A stretch of DNA of 64,000 nucleotides from Granulicella pectinivorans. GTDB taxonomy: Bacteria > Acidobacteriota > Terriglobia > Terriglobales > Acidobacteriaceae. Below the pieces are notes generated by a model. It saw only the letters and a list, made by a program, of their open reading frames with translations, was not told where the DNA came from and did not search any database. The stretch spans positions 4,375,414 through 4,439,413 of the forward strand of contig NZ_FOZL01000001.1 in NCBI RefSeq assembly GCF_900114625.1. The letters run 5' to 3'. Each line of letters begins with the position of its first letter. The first letter of the stretch is position 1. Positions 1 to 9,445 of this stretch are shown here, in pieces. Made by a program: the position numbers and the translations under genes.

Positions 1-141
1 GTTTGAGATATACGCGGAAGATCGAGAACAACCAGGAGGGCTTCTTTCAGCCGCTGGAGGGACTGCGAAGCCCCAATCATCGTCCCTGGATAGGCTGGGC
101 ATCTGCAACTGTTAGAAACCTGTCAGTACGGACCGCTGGCT

Positions 142-2205
142 TCACCTGTAGGCTGGCATGCCAAGCTCTTGAGGAACAGGCAAAATCCTGGTCTGGGTAA
201 AGTGAAGCTTCGCGTCGCGAAAGAGGTCGCTGCGCAGCATCCATAGCTGCATACTCATGTCGTAGTGGACCATCACGTTTTGCAACGCGTAGGAGCGGTT
301 TTCCTTTTGCCACGCGTCCTGGTACATATCGCGGAGCTGCCCGTAGGTGGAGATGAGGTCCTGGTAAAAGTAGCTGATATGGAAGAGCGGTGCGCCCTTG
401 GCCTTCGTCCCGTTGTTTTGTTCGACGGCTTGCCGGTAGGCAGTGAGTATCTCGTCGGCCATCTGGAACTTATAGGCCACAAAATCGATGCGCCTGGCGG
501 CAATTTCCATGGCATTCAGGGCGTCCGGTTCACGTAACGGAGCGGATACTTGCGCCTCGTGAATGAGCGTGATGGCGCGCTCGGCGTGCATGCGGATCGT
601 GTGAGCCACGGGAAGGATCTTCGCTGAGTCAAGTCTTCCCTGCTCCGACCAAGGATCGGCCCAGAAAAGATCCGTCATCGCTCCATACTTGAAGCCGGCT
701 TTGCGGAACGCCATGCTGGCCTCGGTGAGTTCGAGTTGTGCCTGGTTCAGCTTGCCGCTGAAGTCTCCGTGGAAGACTTGTCCGAAGGACTGGTGGAAGA
801 CCGGGATGCTCGAGGAGCCTGGCTGCCAACCTGCGGCCGCCCCGAAGAGTACCCCATACCAATTGTTATTGAAGAGCCCTTCGTTATCCTCATCGACGTT
901 CCACATGGTGTTCAGTTCACCCGTGGCTCCGAGTCGCTGCCCATCGGAGACGAAGCCCTGAATGTTCCGCAACGCCTCATCGTTGTTGGGATAAATGCGG
1001 TTCCAGTTATTGATGCCAGGCGCAACCCAAGTCTCCATGCCGATGTCGGTGAAAGGACGAATCCACTTGTCGAACCCCTGGGGACGCGGGTCGTAGTCCC
1101 AAGCGACTGCGATCATGTCGCTGGGCAGCTTCTTCACCAGGTCCGGATGGGACATCGCAATATCGCCCCAGAAGAGCAGCTTCTTCTTCAGAGGCTGAAG
1201 CTGCGCGTGGATGCGCATGAGAAAGTCCATGTAGGTCTTGGGCTCACCCTGCTGCGCGACACGCTCCTTCGACTGGCCGAGGCCAAGTTCGTTGACCTCG
1301 TCTCCGCCGACATGAAGAAAGGGGCCGGGAAACATCGTCGCGATTTGCCGGAACCATTGATCGATGAGCTCGATGGAGCCTAGTGCCTGAGGAGCGAGAG
1401 CGCTGCCGTGCGGTGTTTCGGCCAGGCTCGAATACTGCTCGAACATGAGCGCGTGATGCAGATGGCCGAAGGCCTCCTGCTCGGGAATGATGGTGACGTG
1501 GTACGGCTTCGCATAGGCAACCAGCGCTGCCACGTCGGCGGGCGTCATGGCTCCGTGGTACGGGGCGGGCAAGGGATTGCCAGGATAGGCGAGTGACACC
1601 TCGCAATAGGGCGAGTAGATGTTCGCCTTGAACTGGGCCAGGACTCGGATGATGTGCTGCTGAAAGGCAAGCGTCGAGATTGGGCCGCGAGAGAGATCGT
1701 GTGAAAGGCCGCGGTATTTCATCGCGGGCCAGTCGCGGAGGATAACAGCGTGAAGCATCGCGACGGAGTGATCGACGGTGATGAGTTGTGCCAGGGTTTG
1801 GGCACCATAGAAGATGCCGGCAGAGGTGGAGGCTATGTCGTACGTTGTATTGCCCTCGCTCACGATGGCGTATCCCTCATCGTGCATGGCGGGAGTGAGT
1901 TCAATGTGATTGCGAGCAAGGATGGCGGCGGCAGAGCGAACTGTGACGCGCAGGAAAATAATGTGGACCGAAGGCCTGGCGGAAGGCTGTATGCCACGCT
2001 CTTTTAGCGTCCCGGCGAGATCGGCGGCGGCTGCCTTGTCTTCGGCGTCGCCGCCCGGCACGGAGATATTCAGTCCATGGGCCAGTGAGATGGAGCCGAG
2101 CGAGCGCACCTCGCGCGGGAGCGGGACGAGGGCGGGCTCCTGCGGGAAAGCGGTGGTGCCCAGGGTAAGAAAAAGCGCGGAGCGGATGATGGCAGACAAC
2201 TTCAA
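142..2205 (-). CDS. GH20 beta-N-acetylhexosaminidase, exported
   Basis: Predicted 687-aa exported hydrolase removing terminal N-acetylhexosamine residues from oligosaccharides in the periplasm. An N-terminal signal peptide (about residues 1-21) precedes a GH20b-like region and the catalytic barrel. The GH20 signature HVGGDE lies at residues 298-303, with Asp302-Glu303 as the pair that polarises the substrate acetamido group and acts as acid. The start is a TTG with GGGAG seven bases upstream; no ATG fits the signal peptide. It is the last gene of the glycan operon, 21 bp behind the MFS transporter. Family assignment is firm; substrate is not, though the neighbouring GH105 enzyme suggests a glycan carrying both amino sugar and uronic acid. 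Confidence 0.9.
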   Translation of the reverse strand: MKLSAIIRSALFLTLGTTAFPQEPALVPLPREVRSLGSISLAHGLNISVPGGDAEDKAAAADLAGTLKERGIQPSARPSVHIIFLRVTVRSAAAILARNHIELTPAMHDEGYAIVSEGNTTYDIASTSAGIFYGAQTLAQLITVDHSVAMLHAVILRDWPAMKYRGLSHDLSRGPISTLAFQQHIIRVLAQFKANIYSPYCEVSLAYPGNPLPAPYHGAMTPADVAALVAYAKPYHVTIIPEQEAFGHLHHALMFEQYSSLAETPHGSALAPQALGSIELIDQWFRQIATMFPGPFLHVGGDEVNELGLGQSKERVAQQGEPKTYMDFLMRIHAQLQPLKKKLLFWGDIAMSHPDLVKKLPSDMIAVAWDYDPRPQGFDKWIRPFTDIGMETWVAPGINNWNRIYPNNDEALRNIQGFVSDGQRLGATGELNTMWNVDEDNEGLFNNNWYGVLFGAAAGWQPGSSSIPVFHQSFGQVFHGDFSGKLNQAQLELTEASMAFRKAGFKYGAMTDLFWADPWSEQGRLDSAKILPVAHTIRMHAERAITLIHEAQVSAPLREPDALNAMEIAARRIDFVAYKFQMADEILTAYRQAVEQNNGTKAKGAPLFHISYFYQDLISTYGQLRDMYQDAWQKENRSYALQNVMVHYDMSMQLWMLRSDLFRDAKLHFTQTRILPVPQELGMPAYR

Positions 2206-2226
2206 GATGGTCTCCCTGCGTGTACG

Positions 2227-3543
2227 TCAGACAGATTTGAGTGCGGTGGAGGCCGAGCGTTGAGGCCGGATCAGCCACACCACAAGCAAAGCTCCGACAA
2301 ACGGGACCAGCCCGCATACGATCATGATGGGGTCAAAGGCGTGTGTGCCGGATGTGCTGCGCGCATCGCTGAAATATCCGATGGCTTCGTAGCCGATGAT
2401 TGTGCCGATGCCGGCTGCGGTGCCCGAGAGACCGCTGACCGTCGCAACCCCTCGGGGCTGATAGAGGTCCGGAGGCAAGACGTTTGCCATCACGGAGAAG
2501 GCTTGGTAGGAGAAGGTGGCGATGCCGAATAGTGCGGTCAGCACAAGCAGATTGGTTGCGAAGATCGTGGGGATAAGGAACAGGGTGCCGATGCCGCCCG
2601 CTACGACGATTGCCTTGCGAGCCGGCAAAAGAGGCCATCCACGCTGGATGAGCCAACCGGAGACCAGGCCGCCAACATAGCTTCCCGCATCGGCCGCGAG
2701 GAACGGAACCCATACAGCCAGCAGGCTGCTGCTCAGCGCAAAGCCTTTGCTCACGAGATAGATGGGGAACCAGTCGGTGATGAAGAACCATACGGGATCA
2801 GTGAGAGCGCGTGCCGCGATGCATCCCCATGTCTCACGCAGAGCAAGCAATGACTTCAGCGAGACTGGTTCGTCCGCACTATCCGTTCCGGCGAGGCGTT
2901 TCTCTTCCTGGAGCATGGAGAGCTCTTCAGCGGAGATCATCGGATGCTGCTCAGGCTGGTGATAGAACCAGCGCCACACCAGAAGCCACACCACTCCGAG
3001 CAAACCTGGAACTGCAAACGCAGCACGCCAGCCCCAGTGCCTGTAGATCCAGAAGATGAGGAACGGAGCGATAGCACCGCCGAGCGAAGAGCCACTATCG
3101 AAGAAGGCCGTTGCCAATCCACGCTCACGCGCGGGAAACCACTCGGAGACTGCCTTTGTTGCGGCCGGCCAGTTGCCCGATTCGCCCACGCCCAGCAGAC
3201 AGCGAAATCCGAGGAACGAGCTCAGCCCGCCGGCCAAGGGTGTCAGCATGGATGCTACCGAGTAGAGCGCTACGCTGATGGTTGCGCCCTTACGCGTGCC
3301 CACCCGGTCGAGCAGTCGCCCCCAGAAGACCTGGCCTACGGTGTATGTGACGCGAAAGCCGATGACGAGCTGCGCGTAATCGCGGTTATCCCAGAGGAAC
3401 ATTTGCTTGAGGTTTGGCGCGAGCAAGGCGAGCGACTGCCGGTCGAGATAGTTGATCACCGTCGAGGCGAAGAGGAGCACACAGATCCACCAGCGAATGC
3501 TGCTGGTACGGCGTGGCGGAGCACTGTGCGACACGTCCATCAT
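2227..3543 (-). CDS. MFS transporter, anion:cation symporter (hexuronate-like) type
   Basis: A 438-aa inner-membrane protein with about 12 hydrophobic segments. The order of features matches the ACS subfamily of the major facilitator superfamily (ExuT and relatives): an early NYLDRQSLA motif, a LDRVGTRKG loop between helices 2 and 3, and a GESGNWPAATKAVSEWFP motif near helix 4-5. It probably imports the monosaccharide or uronate released by the adjacent hydrolases. I chose the ATG at 3543 because AAGAGGAAAAG precedes it; an in-frame upstream start would overlap the preceding gene by about 44 bases. It sits 16 bp after the unrecognised secreted protein and 21 bp before the GH20 gene, so it is probably co-transcribed. 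The exact substrate is inferred. Confidence 0.88.
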   Translation of the reverse strand: MMDVSHSAPPRRTSSIRWWICVLLFASTVINYLDRQSLALLAPNLKQMFLWDNRDYAQLVIGFRVTYTVGQVFWGRLLDRVGTRKGATISVALYSVASMLTPLAGGLSSFLGFRCLLGVGESGNWPAATKAVSEWFPARERGLATAFFDSGSSLGGAIAPFLIFWIYRHWGWRAAFAVPGLLGVVWLLVWRWFYHQPEQHPMISAEELSMLQEEKRLAGTDSADEPVSLKSLLALRETWGCIAARALTDPVWFFITDWFPIYLVSKGFALSSSLLAVWVPFLAADAGSYVGGLVSGWLIQRGWPLLPARKAIVVAGGIGTLFLIPTIFATNLLVLTALFGIATFSYQAFSVMANVLPPDLYQPRGVATVSGLSGTAAGIGTIIGYEAIGYFSDARSTSGTHAFDPIMIVCGLVPFVGALLVVWLIRPQRSASTALKSV

Positions 3544-3559
3544 CTTTTCCTCTTGATGA

Positions 3560-4825
3560 CTATTTCGCGATTTCCTGGAGAGAGCTGGTGTAGTACGCTC
3601 CACCGGCGGCGCCGGTGCTTATGTGCGATTCGATGAAGCCTACGATACGCTTGCGATTGGCTTCAGCCTCGGGAAAGTCCTGATCGGTCCAGAAGCGTCT
3701 GGTTTTGTTGAAGTAGCCGATGCGTGCGAGGAAGTTCGCTCCGAAGTGTTCGTCTTCTTCGATGGAATCGGCGTCGCCGGCGCCCTTGAAGGATCCATCG
3801 GGCTGCAGCGACTCGGTGAGGCACCAGTGCAACATGCTGGCGATCTCAGTCTTGGTCCGCTTCTGCTGTTCGGGCGTCATGGCGCTCCAGCTTGCACCCA
3901 TGAGGACGATAACGTCCATGTTGTTGTGGTTGGTCTGCACTCCATGCTCATACCAACCCACCGGGTAGTCCACATCCTTCACCGCGAAGAGCGTCGTGGC
4001 CAGTTCGCGCTTCATCGGAACATCGTTGTTGAGGGACTGTACGATGTGGAAGGTGACGCTGAGGTCATCGGCCTGCTCGCGCTTGCCCTCATGGAGGTAG
4101 CTCTCTCCCCACCAGCCCGTCTTTTGGTTGCGATACTTGTGGAGCACCAGATCGAGAAGTGTGTTCTTCATGCCTGGTGCCCAGAGATAGCCCGCCGGCT
4201 CGTCCGCCATGATGAGCCGGATAAGATCGACATACGCGAAGTTGAGCTCCTTGCGCTTGTCAATTCCGGTGTGCGCGACATCGGACTCGGTGATGGAATC
4301 GAAGTAGGCTTTCAGCTTCTCCGGCGAGTTCACGCGGTCGAGCACGCTGAAGCGGTATTTCGGCTGGATGCCGTTCGCCTTCTTCATCTGTAACACATCA
4401 TAGGAGGCATCGAGGCGCTCCCACCAGATGGTGAAGCATCCACCCCATGTGCCGTCCTGCGGGCTCTCTTCCTCGGCGTGCGTCTCGAGCTCCGGATGTA
4501 GCAGGCTTTCTTTCAGGCTTTCCAGATGCTGATCGATCGCCGGGAAGTCTGCGGTATAGCCCATCAGGAAACGCGTCTCAATCATGATGTCATGGGAGCA
4601 TTCAACCTTCTTTCCAGCCGCTTCACGCGCGGTGATCTCCGCCGCCATCGGTTTGAGCAGCTTCCTGCGCTGCGTCATGAGCTCACGATAGTGCGGATCG
4701 AAGCGCACCATGTCCGCGCGGATCTTGGCATCGTGATCGAGATCGGCGATCGGAGTTTGTGCGTGTCCAGCGCCCGCGAGCGTAAGGATGGTAAGGAATA
4801 TCAGCAGTGATTGTTTCTTCAGCAT
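3560..4825 (-). CDS. Unrecognised exported protein of the glycan locus
   Basis: I do not recognise a family. The 421-aa product has a clean signal peptide (residues 1-22, ending GHAQ) and a soluble, Trp/His-rich, helix-rich body. Visible landmarks are a WGGCFTIWWERLD stretch near residue 130, GWWGES near 235, GWYEHGVQTNHNNMDV around 285-300 and QPDGSFKGAGDAD around 345. These fit the alternating helix and aromatic-loop style of alpha/alpha-barrel glycoside hydrolases and polysaccharide lyases, but that is only a resemblance. TAGGAG lies six bases before the ATG. It lies between GH105 and the MFS transporter with 16-30 bp gaps, so a role in degrading the same glycan is the natural inference. 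It could also be a structural or binding protein. Confidence 0.8.
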   Translation of the reverse strand: MLKKQSLLIFLTILTLAGAGHAQTPIADLDHDAKIRADMVRFDPHYRELMTQRRKLLKPMAAEITAREAAGKKVECSHDIMIETRFLMGYTADFPAIDQHLESLKESLLHPELETHAEEESPQDGTWGGCFTIWWERLDASYDVLQMKKANGIQPKYRFSVLDRVNSPEKLKAYFDSITESDVAHTGIDKRKELNFAYVDLIRLIMADEPAGYLWAPGMKNTLLDLVLHKYRNQKTGWWGESYLHEGKREQADDLSVTFHIVQSLNNDVPMKRELATTLFAVKDVDYPVGWYEHGVQTNHNNMDVIVLMGASWSAMTPEQQKRTKTEIASMLHWCLTESLQPDGSFKGAGDADSIEEDEHFGANFLARIGYFNKTRRFWTDQDFPEAEANRKRIVGFIESHISTGAAGGAYYTSSLQEIAK

Positions 4826-4855
4826 AATGCTCCTAGACCAGCTAAAAATTCCGAC

Positions 4856-6076
4856 TCAACGACTCGCATTCGTTCGGGCGCACGGCGTGTTCTTCATCTG
4901 CTCGCTCATCAGCATGAACGCGCCAATGCCATGCAGATCGTCCGTGTTGGCGGGACGCTTCAAATAGTAGGCAAGATCTCCAACCACCGTTCCGGCGCAG
5001 ATGGCCGTCACACTCACACGGCCTTCAGGATTGGCGATCAGCTTCGTCAGCATGCCGCGGTATCCCTTACAGGCGATCCCCGCGTACTTCGGCTCGATAT
5101 ACCCACGCTCTACGCCCTTCGAGAGCATATAGATAAACATTGACGATGCCGAGGTTTCCAGCCAGTTACCGGGCTCATCCGCCTTGTCGACCACGTTGAA
5201 CCAAAGCCCCGTATGCGGATCCTGGTAGCGCTCAAATGCCGCCGCTAGTTGACGCACAAGAGCCATTAGCTTGGGGCGGTCCGGATCGTTCTTGGGCATC
5301 GTCTCCAGAACCTCGACCAGCGCCACGCCATACCAACCGATGGAGCGCCCCCAGAAGAATGAGGAATGGTGGGTGACGGGCTGCGCCCAGGGCTCGGTGC
5401 CCAGCTCGTCATAAGCGTGGAAGAGCAAGCCGGTCTTTGGATCGTTGAGATGTGACGCATAGAGCAGCAACTGCTTCGAGGCTTCGCGATAGGCGTACTT
5501 CTGATCACCGAACATCTCTCCATACTGCACGAGGAAAGGCATCGACATGAACATGCCATCCAGCCATAGCTGGTGCGTATGCTCGACGCCTGCCCCATGC
5601 CACAAGCCACCGTCCTTCGTGCGCGGATACGTATCGAAGCGACGCCGAATCGTCTGTGCCGCTATCCTATAGCGCTCCTCACCCGTATCGCGATAGAGCG
5701 ACAGCATGAGGATGCCTGGAAGCATATTGTCCAGGTCAACCAGTGGCTCGTCGATCTCTCCCTTCGCACTCACATGCGCGTCGGCCCACCCCTGTACGTA
5801 GTGCAGATACCGGAGGTCGTGTGTTCTCTCGTAGACCTTCTCAATGGCATAAAGCGTAAGGGCGCGCGTGTAGTTCCACTTGCCCAGACTCGCGAGCACC
5901 GGATGGGCCTTCATCGTCTGTTCGACAACACCCACGGATAGATCGTTGGGTAACGATCTATCCGCGTCGGCCACGGATGCCTGTTGAGCCACGGCTGCCG
6001 AAAACGCCCCTGACAAGACCAAAGGCAACAGCCAACGTCTGGCCACGGGGCGAAGATAGAAAATGGTGTGAGTCAT
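4856..6076 (-). CDS. GH105 unsaturated uronyl (rhamnogalacturonyl) hydrolase, exported
   Basis: A 406-aa enzyme of the GH88/GH105 alpha/alpha-barrel group. Members remove the 4,5-unsaturated uronic acid left at the non-reducing end by polysaccharide lyases. A signal peptide (about residues 1-31, cleaved near AVAQ) indicates export. The YteR-type signature HQLWLDGMFM is present, with the putative catalytic Asp at residue 173. A second conserved acidic patch, DLDNMLPG, lies near 115, and HHSSFFWGRSIGWYG forms the wall of the active site. The ATG at 6076 is preferred over an adjacent in-frame TTG; neither has a strong ribosome binding site. It follows the TonB receptor by 24 bp. No lyase gene is visible in the window, so the unsaturated substrate must be made elsewhere or by the unrecognised neighbour. 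Confidence 0.88.
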   Translation of the reverse strand: MTHTIFYLRPVARRWLLPLVLSGAFSAAVAQQASVADADRSLPNDLSVGVVEQTMKAHPVLASLGKWNYTRALTLYAIEKVYERTHDLRYLHYVQGWADAHVSAKGEIDEPLVDLDNMLPGILMLSLYRDTGEERYRIAAQTIRRRFDTYPRTKDGGLWHGAGVEHTHQLWLDGMFMSMPFLVQYGEMFGDQKYAYREASKQLLLYASHLNDPKTGLLFHAYDELGTEPWAQPVTHHSSFFWGRSIGWYGVALVEVLETMPKNDPDRPKLMALVRQLAAAFERYQDPHTGLWFNVVDKADEPGNWLETSASSMFIYMLSKGVERGYIEPKYAGIACKGYRGMLTKLIANPEGRVSVTAICAGTVVGDLAYYLKRPANTDDLHGIGAFMLMSEQMKNTPCARTNASR

Positions 6077-6100
6077 CAACGTCAGTGCCGCCTGGTCTGG

Positions 6101-9100
6101 TTAGAAGCGCAGTTTGAGTGAGAGCTGCGCGATGCGCGGCGTGTATCCACCATTGCTTATGATATTGCCGAATCCGGATGCGGCTACATCGTTCACAGGG
6201 TCGGCGAGGTTCGTCTTATTCAACACGTTGAAGTACTCCGCGCGGAACTGGAGAACGGTCTGTGCGTAGATTGGAAAGACGCGATACAGGCCCGAGTCCC
6301 AGTTCACATAGCCCGGTCCCGTAAGAGCCCCCTTGCCCATGTTGCCAAAGCTTCCATATGCCGGGCTTGAGAAGGCGGAAACGTTGAGGAAGTTCCGGCA
6401 GGGCCCGCTGCTGGAGGTGCAGCTTCCACCGCCATAGGCTTTGGTACCGTTGAACTGGGCACGGTCCTGGCCGATGGCGGTATCGGAAGTATCCGCCGTC
6501 GAGATGATGGTGAGTGCATCGCCAGACTGCACCTGCACAATGCCCGTCGTCTCCCAGCCGTTGACCAGCGCGCGCAGCACTGCAGCCTGGGAGTTCAGCT
6601 TCGGCAGCTTCCATACATACGACGCTGAGAAAACATGACGACGGTCGAAGTCCGAACGCCCCTGATCGAGGCTGCGGAAGTTCGGGTAATAGATGGGGTA
6701 TACGTAGCTCAAGAGGTCACCGGGATCGTACGGCACATCATCCAGCGACTTCGCCCATGTGTAGTTGAACGAGTAGGTAAGGCCATGCGAGAGCCTCTGC
6801 TGCATAGTCACCTGCAGCGAGTGATAGGTGGCATTGGCTCCGTTATTGGTGTTGGTGATCGTGGAGAAGTTCGGATAGAGTCGCGCGCCATCCGTCCCGG
6901 AGGTATTGGCCTGGCCTGGGTTCTCTTCGAGGAAGGTGGTAAGGTGCGTGGAGCGCGAACCCACATACGCGATGCGGCTCATCAGGTTATTCGTGATTTG
7001 TTGTTCCATACCCAGATTCCACTGATAGGTCACCGGCGGAGGCAGATAGCCGTTGGCGTTGTAAGTGAACACCTGCACTGGCAGCGGAAAGACTCCGTTG
7101 GTGGCAAGGTTGGTCGGTGTTGGAAAGGGATTCGTGATGCCCTGATAGGGATTCGAGAATGGGCCCACCGGATTGGTGTACTGCACCGAAACCCCGAATG
7201 GTGTCACCTGAGCGGCGTTCGAGCTGTAGGTGCCCTGCGTGCGGCTGTCGTAGAAGACACCGCCACCACCACGCAATGAGGTCTTGCCATCACCGAAGAC
7301 ATCGAGCGCAAAGCCGAGACGCGGCTCAAAGTTGCTGAAGAGCGGCCTGTAGCCCTGCGGCTCAACGCCTTGATCGCCCGGAAACAGCAGGCCTGCCGGT
7401 GCATTCACATAGATCGACGAAGTCCTGTGCGCGGCATAAGCCGCAGGGTCAAACACCTCCGTACGCTTGCCTGCCTCGGTCCAGGGTAAATACGGCTCAT
7501 ACCGCAGACCGTAGCTGAGCGAGAGTCGGCGTGTGAGCTTCCACGAATCCTGCGCATAGAAGCCCGAGAACTTGTTGCGAAGAGCGCTGTATGTTCCTGC
7601 GCCCTGCACAAATGTGGTCACCGAACCTAGCAGGAAGCTGGCAGCGCCATCACCGGCGCGCTTGTTGAACGTGAACAGGCCGGGCTCCTGGTAGGGGCCG
7701 CCGTTGTCGATCTTGCTAAGCTCGATGCGTCCCCCGAAGGCGAAGTTGTGGTTGCCACGCACCCAGTGGACATCGTCCGACAGGTTATAGCTGTTGCGCT
7801 GGAACTGCGCATACGGATTGGCGCCGAGGCTAAAGTAACCTTTCACCTTCAGGCGCTCGATCGCCTTGAGGTCCGGCTGCCAGATCTTGACGCCGTAGTC
7901 AGCGAGGTCGGGCGCATTGTCCGGCGCATGCCGCTGGGCCAGCTCCTGCATATAGTTCACGATGATGTTGTTCAGCAGATGCGGCGTAAAGACGTGCGTC
8001 TCCGAGATTAATGAACTGCGGTACACGATGTTGGAGCCGTCGGTGTACGTCAGAAGGTTGCGCGGATCGAGATAGCCACCATAGAGAAAGGCATCCGAGA
8101 AAAAGTGCACGAACATCTGGTCCTTGTCGCTGAAGCTATGATCCACTCTGGTGACGTACTCATCGAAATTTTCCTTCAGCGGCACGCGATAGTACGTCTG
8201 GCCGTTGCCCGTGGCGTGCGGTAGATCCTGCAAGAGCGCAACAGCAGCCGGATCGAAGGCGGATGTCGGGACGATATTGTTCTTATACTTCGTTCCTGTG
8301 GACGGGTTCTTGACGCTTTCCGTCGCGCCGATCGGGTTATTTGCATTCACCGTCAACAGCGCGGAGAAGTCGCCGGTCCGCTCCGCATCCGTGGGTACGA
8401 AAGCGTTCGACGGGGTCTGGTTGCGCCACAAGCTTTTCTGGTAGCCGAACATAAAAAAGGTGCTGGGAACTTTGCCCAAGCGCGGAATGCCAAGAGGTCC
8501 GGAGATGGTGCCGCCGAACTGGTTTCTCTTCAAAGGGTCCACTGTCTTGACCGGAGGCGTGGTCTGGGAAGACTGCACGTATCCAAAGGGCGACGCGGCA
8601 TTGAAGACACCGTTGCGCAGATACTCGAACAGTACGCCGTGATACTTCGCTTGACCGGTCTTGATCACGATATTGACGACACCGCCGGCATTTTGCCCAT
8701 ACTCCGCGTTATAGTTGCTGGTCTGAACGCTGAACTCCTGCAACGCATCCGGAAACGGGAACGGTCCGTTGACGTTGGTGTATTCGTCGACATTGTTGCC
8801 ACCATCGAGCATGTAGCTCGTCTCAAAGACGCGCGACCCGTTGATGGATGTTGAGGCGACAACGGGAAACGTCTTCGTGACGCCCTGGTCCGCACCGTCG
8901 TTTGGCCCTGCTACTGCACCAGCAACCAAGGTCGTGAGCTGAGCGGCATTGCGGCCGTTCAGAGGAAGCTCTTCAACCTGTGCACTGTTGACGACCTGCG
9001 ATAGCGCCCCGTCTGTGGTGTTTACCTGCGTGGCATCGGCTGTCACCGTCACGACATCTCCGGAGGAACCTACCTTGAGCACCACATTCAACATCAGCGA

Positions 9101-9445
9101 CTGATCCGCCTGAAGAGTGATCCCCTTCTGCGTGTAGGTGACAAAGCCGGAAGAGGTCACCCTCAGCGTGTACTGCGTCGGCGCCAACTGCGGAAAGGTA
9201 AACCGGCCGCTGTCATTGGTGGGCACGGTCGCCTGCTGGCCAGTATTGGTCTGCGTCGCCACGATACTGGCACCCACCACGACCGCGCCACTCGTATCAA
9301 CTACAGTGCCCTGGATACTGCCGAACCCCTGCGCAAAGAGATGAGACAACGATGCGCAGAACACGACCAGCACGACCATCACGCGAAGACCCAAACGCTG
9401 ATAGGAAATGAGACACAGACGGGAGAAGGCAGAGTGCAATGACAA
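6101..9445 (-). CDS. TonB-dependent receptor, Oar-like, of the glycan locus
   Basis: A large outer-membrane receptor (about 1114 aa) expected to bring oligosaccharides into the periplasm. After a signal peptide ending SHLFAQ comes a carboxypeptidase-regulatory-like beta-sandwich (IQGTVVDTSGAVVVGASIV), then a plug with ELPLNGRNAAQLTTLV and a YMLDGGNNVDEY segment, then a long barrel ending in an aromatic C-terminus (LSLKLRF). I place the start at a TTG (9445-9443) because AAGGAG sits seven bases upstream and the resulting protein begins directly with the signal peptide. An in-frame ATG at 9523 would add 26 residues without a signal. It is the first gene of the locus and is divergent from the LacI regulator, which probably controls it. 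Confidence 0.9.
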   Translation of the reverse strand: MSLHSAFSRLCLISYQRLGLRVMVVLVVFCASLSHLFAQGFGSIQGTVVDTSGAVVVGASIVATQTNTGQQATVPTNDSGRFTFPQLAPTQYTLRVTSSGFVTYTQKGITLQADQSLMLNVVLKVGSSGDVVTVTADATQVNTTDGALSQVVNSAQVEELPLNGRNAAQLTTLVAGAVAGPNDGADQGVTKTFPVVASTSINGSRVFETSYMLDGGNNVDEYTNVNGPFPFPDALQEFSVQTSNYNAEYGQNAGGVVNIVIKTGQAKYHGVLFEYLRNGVFNAASPFGYVQSSQTTPPVKTVDPLKRNQFGGTISGPLGIPRLGKVPSTFFMFGYQKSLWRNQTPSNAFVPTDAERTGDFSALLTVNANNPIGATESVKNPSTGTKYKNNIVPTSAFDPAAVALLQDLPHATGNGQTYYRVPLKENFDEYVTRVDHSFSDKDQMFVHFFSDAFLYGGYLDPRNLLTYTDGSNIVYRSSLISETHVFTPHLLNNIIVNYMQELAQRHAPDNAPDLADYGVKIWQPDLKAIERLKVKGYFSLGANPYAQFQRNSYNLSDDVHWVRGNHNFAFGGRIELSKIDNGGPYQEPGLFTFNKRAGDGAASFLLGSVTTFVQGAGTYSALRNKFSGFYAQDSWKLTRRLSLSYGLRYEPYLPWTEAGKRTEVFDPAAYAAHRTSSIYVNAPAGLLFPGDQGVEPQGYRPLFSNFEPRLGFALDVFGDGKTSLRGGGGVFYDSRTQGTYSSNAAQVTPFGVSVQYTNPVGPFSNPYQGITNPFPTPTNLATNGVFPLPVQVFTYNANGYLPPPVTYQWNLGMEQQITNNLMSRIAYVGSRSTHLTTFLEENPGQANTSGTDGARLYPNFSTITNTNNGANATYHSLQVTMQQRLSHGLTYSFNYTWAKSLDDVPYDPGDLLSYVYPIYYPNFRSLDQGRSDFDRRHVFSASYVWKLPKLNSQAAVLRALVNGWETTGIVQVQSGDALTIISTADTSDTAIGQDRAQFNGTKAYGGGSCTSSSGPCRNFLNVSAFSSPAYGSFGNMGKGALTGPGYVNWDSGLYRVFPIYAQTVLQFRAEYFNVLNKTNLADPVNDVAASGFGNIISNGGYTPRIAQLSLKLRF

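Noticed and set aside
3..313. Short open frames at the left edge
   Set aside because: They overlap the end of the GH20 gene or have no start signal or coding character.
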